A stretch of DNA of 64,000 nucleotides from Nevskiaceae bacterium. Lineage in GTDB: Bacteria; Pseudomonadota; Gammaproteobacteria; Nevskiales; Nevskiaceae. The stretch spans positions 1 to 64,000 of the forward strand of contig SSEB01000016.1 in NCBI GenBank assembly GCA_008012115.1, read 5' to 3'. The notes beneath the pieces were generated by a model. That model did no database searches. It had not been told where the DNA came from and worked only from the letters and a program-made list of their open reading frames with translations. Below are positions 41,732 through 49,403 of the stretch, in pieces (position 1 is the first letter of the stretch; the number at the start of each line of letters is the position of its first letter). The position numbers and the translations under genes are program-made.

Positions 41732-42552
41732 CGCAGACGGCGGCTATTTTGACTCGTACCGGCACCATTCAACTAGAACTTCCGGCGCCCGATGCCCAGC
41801 TAATGGATGGTGTTGAGTGGGGAGCCGTGGACGCGTTCCCGACCCCGGCGTACTGGCAGTGCCAAGTCATAGCTCGTCGATTAGCTGGTCAGCCAGCAGG
41901 CTATAAACTTGGACGCACACTCGCCGAAGAGGTCGGCGCGTGCTTGCTCGGAGGGCACGGCATTCCAGCTTCAATTGGTATTGCCGCTTTTGAGAAGTTG
42001 CGTGCGCTTGGAGCGTTTTCCGAAGCGTCATCTGAAAAGCAGCTTGAAACTTGGCTGGCTGAGCCGTTGAAGGTTGGTCCGCGCAGCGTCCGGTACAGAT
42101 TTGCCGCGCAAAAGGCACGTTACTTGGCGGCTGCAATTCCATGCGCCCATGCCGCTCCTTCATTTGCCACTGGTAGGCAGTTACGGGATTGGTTGACGCA
42201 GTTGCGGGGAGTTGGCCTTAAAACTGCGTCGTGGATCGCTCGCAATTGGATGGACGCTGACGATGTGGCTATCTTGGATATTCACATCATTCGGGTTGGT
42301 CAGGCTATAGGTCTGTTCCCGAAAACGATGAGCGTTGAGCGACACTATCTTGAACTTGAAGAACGGTTTTTAAAATTCAGCTACGCGCTGGACGTGCGTA
42401 CGTCAGAGCTTGACGCAGTTGTCTGGTACGAAATGGCTTCTTCACCAGCTGCAGTTCGCGTAGTAATGGACCAGCTTCGCGGAGAATCAAGTGATCAAGC
42501 CAAGTGGGGAGGGAACCGGTACAGCCGGCAAAGTCGCCTAACGTTGGTCTGA
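41728..42552 (+). CDS. OGG-like HhH-GPD DNA glycosylase
   Basis: The 274-residue protein has a helix-hairpin-helix with QLRGVGLKTASWIARNW followed by VAILDIHIIRVGQAIGLFP. K165 in GVGLKT and D184 in ILDIH sit where the catalytic Lys and Asp of 8-oxoguanine glycosylase/lyases lie. The N-terminal OGG beta domain is reduced. OGG-like proteins are reported as accessory parts of type IV CBASS phage-defence loci, together with QueC-like ones. Here a QueC-like operon faces it, with only six bases between the stops. Codon use and G+C are lower than in the flanking genome. Confidence 0.75.
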   Translation: MTQTAAILTRTGTIQLELPAPDAQLMDGVEWGAVDAFPTPAYWQCQVIARRLAGQPAGYKLGRTLAEEVGACLLGGHGIPASIGIAAFEKLRALGAFSEASSEKQLETWLAEPLKVGPRSVRYRFAAQKARYLAAAIPCAHAAPSFATGRQLRDWLTQLRGVGLKTASWIARNWMDADDVAILDIHIIRVGQAIGLFPKTMSVERHYLELEERFLKFSYALDVRTSELDAVVWYEMASSPAAVRVVMDQLRGESSDQAKWGGNRYSRQSRLTLV

Positions 42553-42558
42553 GTGAGA

Positions 42559-43215
42559 TCAGCTTGCACCTAACACGGCGAGACCTACGGCCTCTAGTTC
42601 AGTAGTTGAGAGATAGTTTGTCAGATGTGGGCTCCCAGTAATTCCCAGCGGACAGAAGCTCATATCCAAAGCTTCGGCTACGACTGACATGTAGCCTAGA
42701 ACAACCCCGGCATCGCGCCATACTAAGGTTTCATGATTCTCGTATTTCGCAGCTGTCTTACCGGGTTCGGCTACGAGTCCAATGAGTGTGCCATATGCGA
42801 CGTTGAGAAGCCGAGCGGTTTCAGTACGGAGCGCTGTTGCACTGCCTGCTGACCCGAGTACTTCGGTTAGCGCGTGCTCCGTGGGGGAGTATCGCATCCA
42901 TAAGTTTCCCTCGGAAGCTACGAGCACATGGATCGGATGTAATGCGCCTGCAGATGGATGTACACGGGATTCTTGGTCTGAGCCGTAGGGGCTTGGGCGA
43001 GAGCAGCGATTTCTGCAAGCCAGCCACAGAAATTCACCCAGTGCCGTACTTTCTATTGGTTTGGCGAATACTCGCCGCGTCTGCCGGATTTCGAGTAGCC
43101 CCGCTAAGTCTAGTTCTAGCGCCAAATCGCGGGGTTTCAGATCAATTTTTTGGCCAGCCGGCCACGCAAAAGGCGCGTATGGCTCTGCATGCTTCCGAGG
43201 TACAGGGTTATGCAC
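42559..43215 (-). CDS. SagB-type nitroreductase-fold flavin oxidoreductase
   Basis: From the GTG at 43215 the protein has 218 residues; GTG 43242 is also possible. RQTRRVFAKPIESTALGEFLWLACR and RVHPSAGALHPIHVLVA are the FMN-binding signatures of SagB/ThcOx dehydrogenases. In thiazole and oxazole peptide pathways these oxidise azolines, and related proteins act on other small molecules. The start overlaps the QueC-like stop by eight bases, so the two are translationally coupled. The role here is probably oxidation or reduction of the QueC product or adduct (inference). Confidence 0.78.
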   Translation of the reverse strand: MHNPVPRKHAEPYAPFAWPAGQKIDLKPRDLALELDLAGLLEIRQTRRVFAKPIESTALGEFLWLACRNRCSRPSPYGSDQESRVHPSAGALHPIHVLVASEGNLWMRYSPTEHALTEVLGSAGSATALRTETARLLNVAYGTLIGLVAEPGKTAAKYENHETLVWRDAGVVLGYMSVVAEALDMSFCPLGITGSPHLTNYLSTTELEAVGLAVLGAS

Positions 43216-43834
43216 CGATAGAATACTCTGGTCCCAACTCACGGAATGTAGCCAAATATTTATAGCAGCCTCGGCAGCGGCCACACGCAATGTCCGCTTT
43301 ATGGCAACTGTGAGCCCATGCGAGCAGGCTAGGAGGGACGGACGCAATTTTCACTAGTTCTGCGGTAGTGTGTTCGATTGCCGGAGCGATAACCCGAAGC
43401 CCTCCTTCTTGGCTGGCGACCAGGCTATCCATCTGGCGCACGAAGTCCGTTGTGCCGTCGTGATGATTCTCTCCATCTGACTTGACCGTTCCGATATAAA
43501 GAGTCTGCACGTCACGTGAAATCGCACTCATGCAAGCCAAGGTGATGATGAGTTGGTTCCGATATGGCCACCAATCTGAAGTTGCTGCTCGACTATTTGG
43601 AGCAGTACCGGCCATGTCGCCTGAGCCCAGCAAGCTGCAGTCGACAGAAATGACGTCGTGGGCTATGCCCAGTTCCTTGCAGATTTGAATAGCCGCTGTT
43701 CTTTCTGCGAAAGCTACATTTTGACCGTAATCGATTGTCACTGCCCAATCTGGTCGTTTCCACCAGGCGATCGAAATTGAGTCCATCCCGCCGGAAAGAA
43801 GCAAGCCGGTCTTCAAATTTTGACTGCCTCCCAC
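43208..43834 (-). CDS. QueC-like 7-cyano-7-deazaguanine synthase family protein
   Basis: Up to 208 residues. The PP-loop ATPase motif LLLSGGMDSISIAWW activates a carboxylate. Four Cys (177, 184, 187, 190) in CHKADIACGRCRGCYKY match the QueC zinc site. The listed start is GTG 43834; TTG 43816 has a better-spaced GGGAGG and would overlap the kinase stop as TTGA. True QueC converts carboxy-deazaguanine to preQ0, but no queD or queE is nearby, and the island context resembles the QueC-like proteins of defence loci. Confidence 0.8.
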   Translation of the reverse strand: MGGSQNLKTGLLLSGGMDSISIAWWKRPDWAVTIDYGQNVAFAERTAAIQICKELGIAHDVISVDCSLLGSGDMAGTAPNSRAATSDWWPYRNQLIITLACMSAISRDVQTLYIGTVKSDGENHHDGTTDFVRQMDSLVASQEGGLRVIAPAIEHTTAELVKIASVPPSLLAWAHSCHKADIACGRCRGCYKYLATFRELGPEYSIGA

Positions 43835-45027
43835 AAGGTTGCATATAGCGCTGTGGTGTACTCACCGCAAATGGCACATCCGGAACCTTCCATCATCTTC
43901 AGGCTTTCTCCCCTATGGCGCTCGCTGTAGACGACGACGGGTTTATTCAATGCTCGGGCATACCCAATCTCATAGATCGTGCCTGAATCAAGGCCATCAG
44001 TGATTGCCATTACCAAATCCGATTTCTGGATATGCTCAAGGTCTAAGCCGACGACATCCTCTGCACTGCCAATTCCGATGTCGTGGTATGGCGAGAACAC
44101 TGTTAATCCTAGCTCCTGTAAGTCAGCGCGAGCCCGCTGCACCATCCAAACTTGGGCCAAATCAAAAAAAGGGCCTGCCAAATAGACTTGCCGACGCACA
44201 CCTTTTCCGTAGCCGGCTGACAGTTGCACTGCCGGATAGTCGCGCGTCGAAATGAGATCTGCCTGGGTCGGAAAGGCCTGCATCTGGCAGTAATATGCCG
44301 TCGCCCTTGACGCAATTTCAGCAGCCTCGCCTGGTGTTTTTCCTTCGTGCATCCAAGCATTTGCAAAATGCCCTGCAAAGCAGTCCCCAGAACCAATTTT
44401 CCAAACTCGCGACGTCCTGAAAGCTGGCACCTGCGTGGTTTGACTGGCTGTCCATACAAATGCGCCTTCAGGTCCCATCTTCACTATCACGACTTCGGCG
44501 CCATGCGTTTGAGCCAGAATCGGGGCCGTCTTAGACGGGTGATCTCCTTTCATGCCCGCTAGATTCGCGGCTTCGTACGTGTTCAATACTAGTGCTAGAT
44601 GTTTAGCCGTTGAGCCATTTTGGTGGAAGGAGGCTCCGTCGCGCTGCGGATCGTAGACTGCCCATTCCGCTTGCACTATTGCATCGCCTTCTAACATTCC
44701 GAATCGAAGAATCTTTTCTTCATTAAGAATCAGCGACGGGTAAGGCTGCGGAGGGATACCGTATTTCTCCGGGACAGCCATGTCATACAGATAGTTGAAC
44801 CCGACAATTCTGTCGATATTCGTGGGGTTGGTGCTGAAGTTATCGAGCCATGCGCCCTTTTCATTGATGAGCTGTTGGGCGGTGTCGTTCATATAGGAAT
44901 GGAGAACGACAGCGGTGCCAAGCGTGCCGATGGCTAATGCGGCACGGCCGGCAGACCCGTAAATCTGGTTCCAGCGCGGGTGAACGCAATGCTCTTGGTA
45001 GACTCCGCCGACGACATGCAGGGTCAT
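43813..45027 (-). CDS. PfkB-like sugar/nucleoside kinase fused to nucleoside 2-deoxyribosyltransferase
   Basis: The start at ATG 45027 is embedded in TAATG with the preceding stop, giving 404 residues. Residues 1-265 are a ribokinase/PfkB fold with the anion-hole and catalytic Asp motif IGSGDCFAGHF (D215). Residues 278-370 are a nucleoside 2-deoxyribosyltransferase-like domain: YLAGPFF at 282, HDIGIG, and DSGTIYEIGYARAL with the nucleophilic Glu at 353. A CxxC pair lies at 384-387. The combination suggests handling of a nucleoside or free base for the QueC-like enzyme encoded next. Confidence 0.8.
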   Translation of the reverse strand: MTLHVVGGVYQEHCVHPRWNQIYGSAGRAALAIGTLGTAVVLHSYMNDTAQQLINEKGAWLDNFSTNPTNIDRIVGFNYLYDMAVPEKYGIPPQPYPSLILNEEKILRFGMLEGDAIVQAEWAVYDPQRDGASFHQNGSTAKHLALVLNTYEAANLAGMKGDHPSKTAPILAQTHGAEVVIVKMGPEGAFVWTASQTTQVPAFRTSRVWKIGSGDCFAGHFANAWMHEGKTPGEAAEIASRATAYYCQMQAFPTQADLISTRDYPAVQLSAGYGKGVRRQVYLAGPFFDLAQVWMVQRARADLQELGLTVFSPYHDIGIGSAEDVVGLDLEHIQKSDLVMAITDGLDSGTIYEIGYARALNKPVVVYSERHRGESLKMMEGSGCAICGEYTTALYATLWEAVKI

Positions 45028-45350
45028 TAAATATGCTCGACGATGACTCGGACCTGACCTCCGTTGACGATCCGAACAGTGGCTTGATAGTTGTGCCCTT
45101 GATCGATGCAATTGCGTAGTTGAGCCGCTTGAGGGCCAGTCAGCCCGCCAGCTGGTTGACCGTCCTTGAGCACTTGCACCACAAGCGTGCCTTTCAAAGT
45201 GGCTACAACAATTTGCAAGATATCGCCTACCTGGATTGTTGCCACCACGGCAGGTTGTGGGCTCGAGAGTTGTGCTTCGAACCGCAGCCTATCGCATGGT
45301 GACACTGGGGGATCAGGATCGCCACCACCTCCGCCTCCGCCTCCAGACAT
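45027..45350 (-). CDS. Small protein with N-terminal Met-Ser-Gly8, first gene of the QueC-like operon
   Basis: The 107-residue protein has a TGGAGAATTAGT ribosome site before the ATG at 45350. The N-terminus is MSGGGGGGGGDPDPP, a flexible polyglycine tail, followed by a compact domain of about 85 residues, predicted mainly beta then one helix (LTGPQAAQLRNCIDQG). I do not recognise the family. The stop and the kinase start share TAATG, so it is co-expressed with the enzymes. A glycine-rich exposed terminus beside a QueC-like enzyme makes it a candidate substrate to be modified (inference). Confidence 0.7.
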   Translation of the reverse strand: MSGGGGGGGGDPDPPVSPCDRLRFEAQLSSPQPAVVATIQVGDILQIVVATLKGTLVVQVLKDGQPAGGLTGPQAAQLRNCIDQGHNYQATVRIVNGGQVRVIVEHI

Positions 45351-45724
45351 ACTAATTCTCCATTGGAACCAACGGGCAAGCCGAGGTTACGGCACTAGCC
45401 CGCCCAGCGTCCACAAAAGTCCTTATAAAGTGGCCAATCTGACGGCGAGTCTGTGGTCTTGTGGACAGGGCGCATCGGCTACCAAGGGCTCAATTGAAGT
45501 CGGCCTCGATATTATCGTTGTAGAAGATAGTTGTTAGATCGCGGGTTGGTATATGCCCGAAGAGTTACCCGACTTTTAGTGATATTCCCTCGCGCAAGCT
45601 GACGTCTCTGCTTATCTAAAAGTCACAATTCGTCCGTTGGGCCCGGCGATGCATAGATAGAGAAACAACAAGGATGGGGCGAAGAAACTGCCGGCGGAAA
45701 TTTCTCTGAGACCAAACCGTGTAT

Positions 45725-45751
45725 GAAAAAGCCTGCAACTGCGGGCTTTTT
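45725..45751 (-). terminator. Terminator downstream of the tRNA (usable on both strands)
   Basis: AAAAAGCCTGC and GCGGGCTTTTTT form a hairpin with A and T flanks. On the minus strand it lies about 40 bases past the tRNA 3' end. The stretch 45351-45724 holds no gene I can support. Confidence 0.8.
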
Positions 45752-45791
45752 TAGGTCGCTTCGCCTCTCTGGCAAGTGCATTTAGTAGAAT

Positions 45792-45868
<77 letters not shown>

Positions 45869-45939
45869 GTGAACCGGGTGCGCCGATGGGCGCGAGGGTG
45901 GCGAAGTATAGGGGAGGGCGTCGTTGCGGTCATTTTCGC

Positions 45940-46053
45940 GTCACCCGCTCTTGCCGTTTTCCCTGCGCAGAATGTTATTAAATATTTATCGAATTTAAAT
46001 TCAATAAATAATTAATAACACCTTTCCTGGGGATTTGACCGCGAGCGGGTGGC
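45940..46053. repeat. Interspersed A+T-core palindromic element, copy 4
   Basis: The ends are GTCACCCGCTC and GAGCGGGTGGC. The core (about 45973-46020) is a near-perfect palindrome centred on GAATTTAAATTC, beginning TTATTAAATATTTATC. It lies between the tRNA and the first RiPP precursor gene. Confidence 0.85.
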
Positions 46054-46128
46054 AGGCCTTATGCTGCCGGCGCGGTTTTCAGAGGCGTGGGACGCCTTCC
46101 ACTGCAGGTATCCGAGGAGAGTGCTGAC

Positions 46129-46482
46129 ATGATCCAGATTTCCAAGAAGCCGCTGTATCTCGTGCTGGGCGCGACGATGGCGGTGAGCGGCGCGGCGCAG
46201 GCTTCCGTGTTCCAGGCGACCGAGTTGGGCAGCGGTTACATGGTGGCGGCGGGTGAGGCGATGACCGGTCCGGCGCCGGCCGCCGACGTGCCGGCCGCGC
46301 CGGTGCCGAAGAAGTCGCACAAGCATCACAAGAAGGCCGACGGCAAGTGTGGCGAAGGCAAGTGCGGCGAGAAGAAGGCCGCCGGCGAGCAGAAGTGCGG
46401 TGAGAAGAAAGCGGGCGAGCAGAAGTGTGGCGAGAAGAAGGACGCCGCACCCGCCGCCGAGCCGGCAGCGCCGGCCAAGTAA
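46129..46482 (+). CDS. hvfA: HvfA-like Cys-rich RiPP precursor (copper-binding), first copy
   Basis: The 117-residue precursor has a signal-peptide-like leader (LYLVLGATMAVSGAAQASVFQ) and the SVFQATELGSGYMVAA block it shares with the second copy. It continues with a His/Lys stretch (KKSHKHHKK), then DGKCGEGKCGEKK and two EQKCGEKK repeats: four Cys, of which EGKCG is the modification-type motif. It stands apart from the biosynthetic operon, separated by the AraC gene, and has its own terminator at 46503. It is probably matured in trans by HvfBC. Confidence 0.82.
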   Translation: MIQISKKPLYLVLGATMAVSGAAQASVFQATELGSGYMVAAGEAMTGPAPAADVPAAPVPKKSHKHHKKADGKCGEGKCGEKKAAGEQKCGEKKAGEQKCGEKKDAAPAAEPAAPAK

Positions 46483-46502
46483 TCCGTCAACGATGCGGAT
46501 CG

Positions 46503-46533
46503 CGCCCCGGCCCTGGCCGGGGCGTTTTCATTT
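46503..46533 (+). terminator. Terminator between the first hvfA copy and the AraC gene
   Basis: CGCCCCGGCC pairs with GGCCGGGGCG (46503-46524), followed by TTTTCATTT. The T-run serves the plus strand. Confidence 0.8.
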
Positions 46534-47370
46534 GGCGCGCCGGAAATGTCCGGGGCCGTGGCCGTGAATGCGCTTGAAGCTGCGGCGGAAGGCGGCTTCG
46601 GTCTGGTAGCCGAATTTTTCGGCGATGGCGAGCACGGACAGCTGCGAATCCTGCAGCAGCTTGAGCGCTTCCATCATGCGCCACTGCGTCAGGTAGTGGA
46701 TGGGGCTGACGCCCATCACGCCGCCGAACAGTTCCGAGAACGCCGTGCGCGACATGCAGGCTTCGGCGGCCAGCTCCGCCACCGTCCAGTCGCGACCCGG
46801 TGTGCCATGGATCGCCGCGAGCGCGCGGCGCAGCTTGGCATCGGAGAGTGCCGCCAGCAGGCCGCGACGCTGCGGCGCGGTGTTGAGGTGATGACGCACG
46901 GTCATCACGAAGAGGGAATCCGCCAGCTTGTCGAGCACCGCGCGGCTGCCGAAGCTGCCGCTAGCGGCTTCCTCGCGCATGATCTGACCGACGCGGCGGA
47001 ATGCGCTGCCGGCTTCCTTTTCGCGCACGATCACGCAGTCGGGCAGCGCATCGAGCACCGGATTGTGCGGACCGGTGATGAAGTCGAACTGCCCGCAGAG
47101 CATGGTGGTGTAGCCGTCACCTTGCAGGTGATGGGCGCTGCCGTGCGGAAACACCACGAGGTCTCCCGCGACGAGGTGCTGCGGCTGCTCCAGGCAGGTG
47201 GCCTCCAGCAGGCATTCGCCTTCGCCGATCAGGTGAAAGACGCAGGTGTCGACGGCGGGCTCCGGCTCCTGCCAGCGCCCGCAATAACGGGCGTTGTCGG
47301 TGACCTTGGCGTGCAGCTGATAAGCCGCCAACGCCGAGTCGAGAATCCGGTCCTCTGTATTTTCGAGCAT
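46528..47370 (-). CDS. AraC family regulator with cupin sensor, divergent from hvf operon
   Basis: This 280-residue protein has an N-terminal cupin-like sensor (VFHLIGEGECLLEA, LVVFPHGSAHHLQG) of the AraC_binding/cupin_6 type. The C-terminal AraC HTH contains LAAEACMSRTAFSELFGGVMGVSPIHYLTQWRM and IAEKFGYQTEAAFRRSFKRIHGHGPGHFR. It is transcribed away from hvfX across 86 bases, so it is the obvious candidate regulator of both the hvfX-A-B-C operon and the first hvfA copy behind it. The inducer is unknown. Confidence 0.9.
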   Translation of the reverse strand: MLENTEDRILDSALAAYQLHAKVTDNARYCGRWQEPEPAVDTCVFHLIGEGECLLEATCLEQPQHLVAGDLVVFPHGSAHHLQGDGYTTMLCGQFDFITGPHNPVLDALPDCVIVREKEAGSAFRRVGQIMREEAASGSFGSRAVLDKLADSLFVMTVRHHLNTAPQRRGLLAALSDAKLRRALAAIHGTPGRDWTVAELAAEACMSRTAFSELFGGVMGVSPIHYLTQWRMMEALKLLQDSQLSVLAIAEKFGYQTEAAFRRSFKRIHGHGPGHFRRAK

Positions 47371-47456
47371 AAAACGCGGACGCCGGCGCGCAGTTAGGCC
47401 GACCGCATGAGCCTAGCATTCACGCCATCGGAAGAACATGACAACGGTGGCCCGAC

Positions 47457-48077
47457 GTGAAACTCCTTCTCAAAGCCCAGGCACTGCTCGATTGCACGCG
47501 TCGCGCAGATTTCCTGGCGCCGCTGGCGCTGCGCCTGTACCTGGCGCCGATCTTCTGGACGGCGGGCATCAACAAGCTGATGAACTTCTCCGACACCGTC
47601 GACTGGTTCGGCGACATGATGTCGGGCCTCGGCCTGCCGTTTCCCACGCTGATGGCCGGCCTGGCCACGGGCACTGAGCTGGCCGGTGCCGTCGCACTGG
47701 TGTTGGGCCTGGGCCTGCGCTGGATGACGTTGCCGATGATGTTCACCATGCTGGTCGCCATCGTCACCGTGCACTGGCCCAACGGCTGGCTCGCCATCTC
47801 CGAAGGCATGGGCCCGTTCGCCACGGATCGCACCATGGGCGCCATCGAGCGGCTCAACGAGGCCAAGGACATCCTGAGGGAGCACGGCGACTATGACCAT
47901 CTCACCGAGTTCGGGCCGCTGGTGATTCTCAACAACGGCATCGAGTTCGCCGCCACCTATCTGATCATGTTGCTGTCGCTGTTCTTCACCGGCGCCGGCC
48001 GCTATGTGAGCCTGGACTACTGGATCCGTCGTCGAATCCAGCCGCCTGTCCAGTGCGTACTTCAAGGCAACCGCTAA
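47457..48077 (+). CDS. hvfX: DoxX-like membrane protein, HvfX family
   Basis: The 206-residue protein starts at GTG 47457. Four membrane helices are present (APLALRLYLAPIFWTAGINKL, LMAGLATGTELAGAVALVLGL, LPMMFTMLVAIVTVHW and LVILNNGIEFAATYLIMLLSLFF), the DoxX pattern. DoxX-like HvfX proteins accompany HvfA/B/C copper-RiPP loci and are thought to help maturation or export. It heads a tight operon: 40 bases to hvfA. Confidence 0.87.
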   Translation: MKLLLKAQALLDCTRRADFLAPLALRLYLAPIFWTAGINKLMNFSDTVDWFGDMMSGLGLPFPTLMAGLATGTELAGAVALVLGLGLRWMTLPMMFTMLVAIVTVHWPNGWLAISEGMGPFATDRTMGAIERLNEAKDILREHGDYDHLTEFGPLVILNNGIEFAATYLIMLLSLFFTGAGRYVSLDYWIRRRIQPPVQCVLQGNR

Positions 48078-48117
48078 CCACCAACGGCCCATCCGGGCCA
48101 CTACTAGGAGTCGTCCC

Positions 48118-48459
48118 ATGCTGAACCTCAACAACCGCAAGCCCCTCGCCATCGCGCTCGGCGCCGCCTTCGCCCTCACCGGCGCGGCCGCTCACGCCTC
48201 GGTGTTCCAGACCAACGCCCTCAACAGCGGCTACATGGTCGCCGCCGCCGACGATGCCAAGGCCGGCGAACACAGCTGTGGTGAAAAGAAGACCGGTGAA
48301 CAGAAGTGTGGCGAGAAGAAGGTCGCCGAGCAGAAGTGCGGCGAGAAGGGCAGCAACTGCGAAAAGGGCGCCAAGCACGGCGAGTGCATGTGCGGCGCCA
48401 GCAAGGGCAAGAAGGCCGACGGCAAGTGCGGCGAAGGCAAGTGCGGCAACAAGAAGTAA
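48118..48459 (+). CDS. hvfA: HvfA-like Cys-rich RiPP precursor (copper-binding), operon copy
   Basis: The 113-residue precursor has a Sec-type leader (LAIALGAAFALTGAAAHASVFQ), then SVFQTNALNSGYMVAAADDA, near-identical in pattern to the first copy. The core has eight Cys: HSCGEKK, two QKCGEKK/G, SNCEKG, GECMCGA and the C-terminal ADGKCGEGKCG. HvfB/HvfC enzymes act on EGKCG-type motifs to form copper-binding oxazolone/thioamide groups. TAGGAGTCGTCCC precedes the ATG. Confidence 0.88.
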   Translation: MLNLNNRKPLAIALGAAFALTGAAAHASVFQTNALNSGYMVAAADDAKAGEHSCGEKKTGEQKCGEKKVAEQKCGEKGSNCEKGAKHGECMCGASKGKKADGKCGEGKCGNKK

Positions 48460-48500
48460 TGCACGCTGCATCGCGCACCGCACGGCGTCATAATCCGGCC

Positions 48501-49403
48501 ATGTCCTCCATGACGACGGCGGTGCGCGGTGCGGGCCTGGGTCTGCGGCGGGCCTTGACCGGCCCGCTCGCGGACGTTGCGCCCGGCGAGATCGGCTTTC
48601 TCGAAGCCACGCCGGAAAACTGGATGGAGATCGGCGGCAGTTTCGCCAAAACCTTCCGGTCGTTCACCGAGCGTTTTCCCTTCGTCACGCACGGCCTGTC
48701 GCTGTCCATCGGCAGCCCGGCGCCGCTGGACGAGGACTTCGTGCGGCGCATCAGGAAATTTCTCGATCTGCACGGCATCCGCGATTACACCGAGCACCTC
48801 ACCTACTGCTCGGACAATGGCCATCTCTATGACCTGATGCCGATTCCGTTCACGGAGGAGGCGGTGGACTATGTCGCCGCGCGCATCCGCCGTGTGCAGG
48901 ACATTCTCGAACGGCGCATCGCGCTGGAGAATGCAAGCTACTACGCAGTGCTAAGCACAAGTGCCGGCGACGAAAAATCTTTTTCAAGGACGCCGGCCGC
49001 GGCGCCTGCACAGCAGATGCCCGAGATCGAATTCATCAAGGCGGTGCTGGAGCGCGCCGACTGCGATCTGCTGCTCGACGTCAACAATATCTACGTCAAC
49101 AGCATCAACCATCGTTACGACCCGGTGGCCTTCCTCGATGCCATCCCGGGCAATCGTGTGCGCTACATCCACGTCGCCGGCCACTACCACGAGGCCGAAG
49201 ACCTGCGCGTGGACACGCACGGCAGCGACGTGATCGACCCGGTGTGGGCGCTGCTGGAGCGCGCCTATGCCAACTTCGGCGTCATCCCGACGCTGCTGGA
49301 GCGCGACTTCAACATCCCGCCGCTGGGCGAGCTGATGGGGGAGATTCGCCACATCAATGCGTTGCAGGCGCGCCACACGCCCGCGCAGGCCGCACATGCC
49401 TGA
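48501..49403 (+). CDS. hvfB: MNIO (DUF692) multinuclear iron oxidase, HvfB family
   Basis: The 300-residue TIM-barrel enzyme modifies Cys residues of the precursor. MNIO ligands are visible in order: GLSLSIGS (His just before), EHLTYC, IALENASYY, LLLDVNNIYVNSINH, HVAGHYH, VDTHGSDVID and LERDFNIPP. The start is ATG 48501. Compared with the usual pattern there is an extra stretch of about 20 residues after LENASYYAV (STSAGDEKSFSRTPAAAP), encoded by a hairpin-forming sequence at 48963-48997. It overlaps hvfC by eight bases. Confidence 0.92.
   Translation: MSSMTTAVRGAGLGLRRALTGPLADVAPGEIGFLEATPENWMEIGGSFAKTFRSFTERFPFVTHGLSLSIGSPAPLDEDFVRRIRKFLDLHGIRDYTEHLTYCSDNGHLYDLMPIPFTEEAVDYVAARIRRVQDILERRIALENASYYAVLSTSAGDEKSFSRTPAAAPAQQMPEIEFIKAVLERADCDLLLDVNNIYVNSINHRYDPVAFLDAIPGNRVRYIHVAGHYHEAEDLRVDTHGSDVIDPVWALLERAYANFGVIPTLLERDFNIPPLGELMGEIRHINALQARHTPAQAAHA

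Noticed and set aside
42559-45350. Classical type IV CBASS or Qat system
   Set aside because: There is no CD-NTase, effector or TGT-like gene, and no QatA ATPase or QatD. Only the QueC-like and OGG-like parts are shared, so I did not name it as either.
45166-45537. Plus-strand frame with a polyproline stretch
   Set aside because: The polyproline is the antisense of the polyglycine of the minus-strand gene, which has a ribosome site and a TAATG coupling to the kinase.
46320-46440. CRISPR-like or tandem DNA repeats in the Cys-rich genes
   Set aside because: The repetition comes from repeated KCGEKK codons in translated frames with leaders and ribosome sites; there are no spacers.
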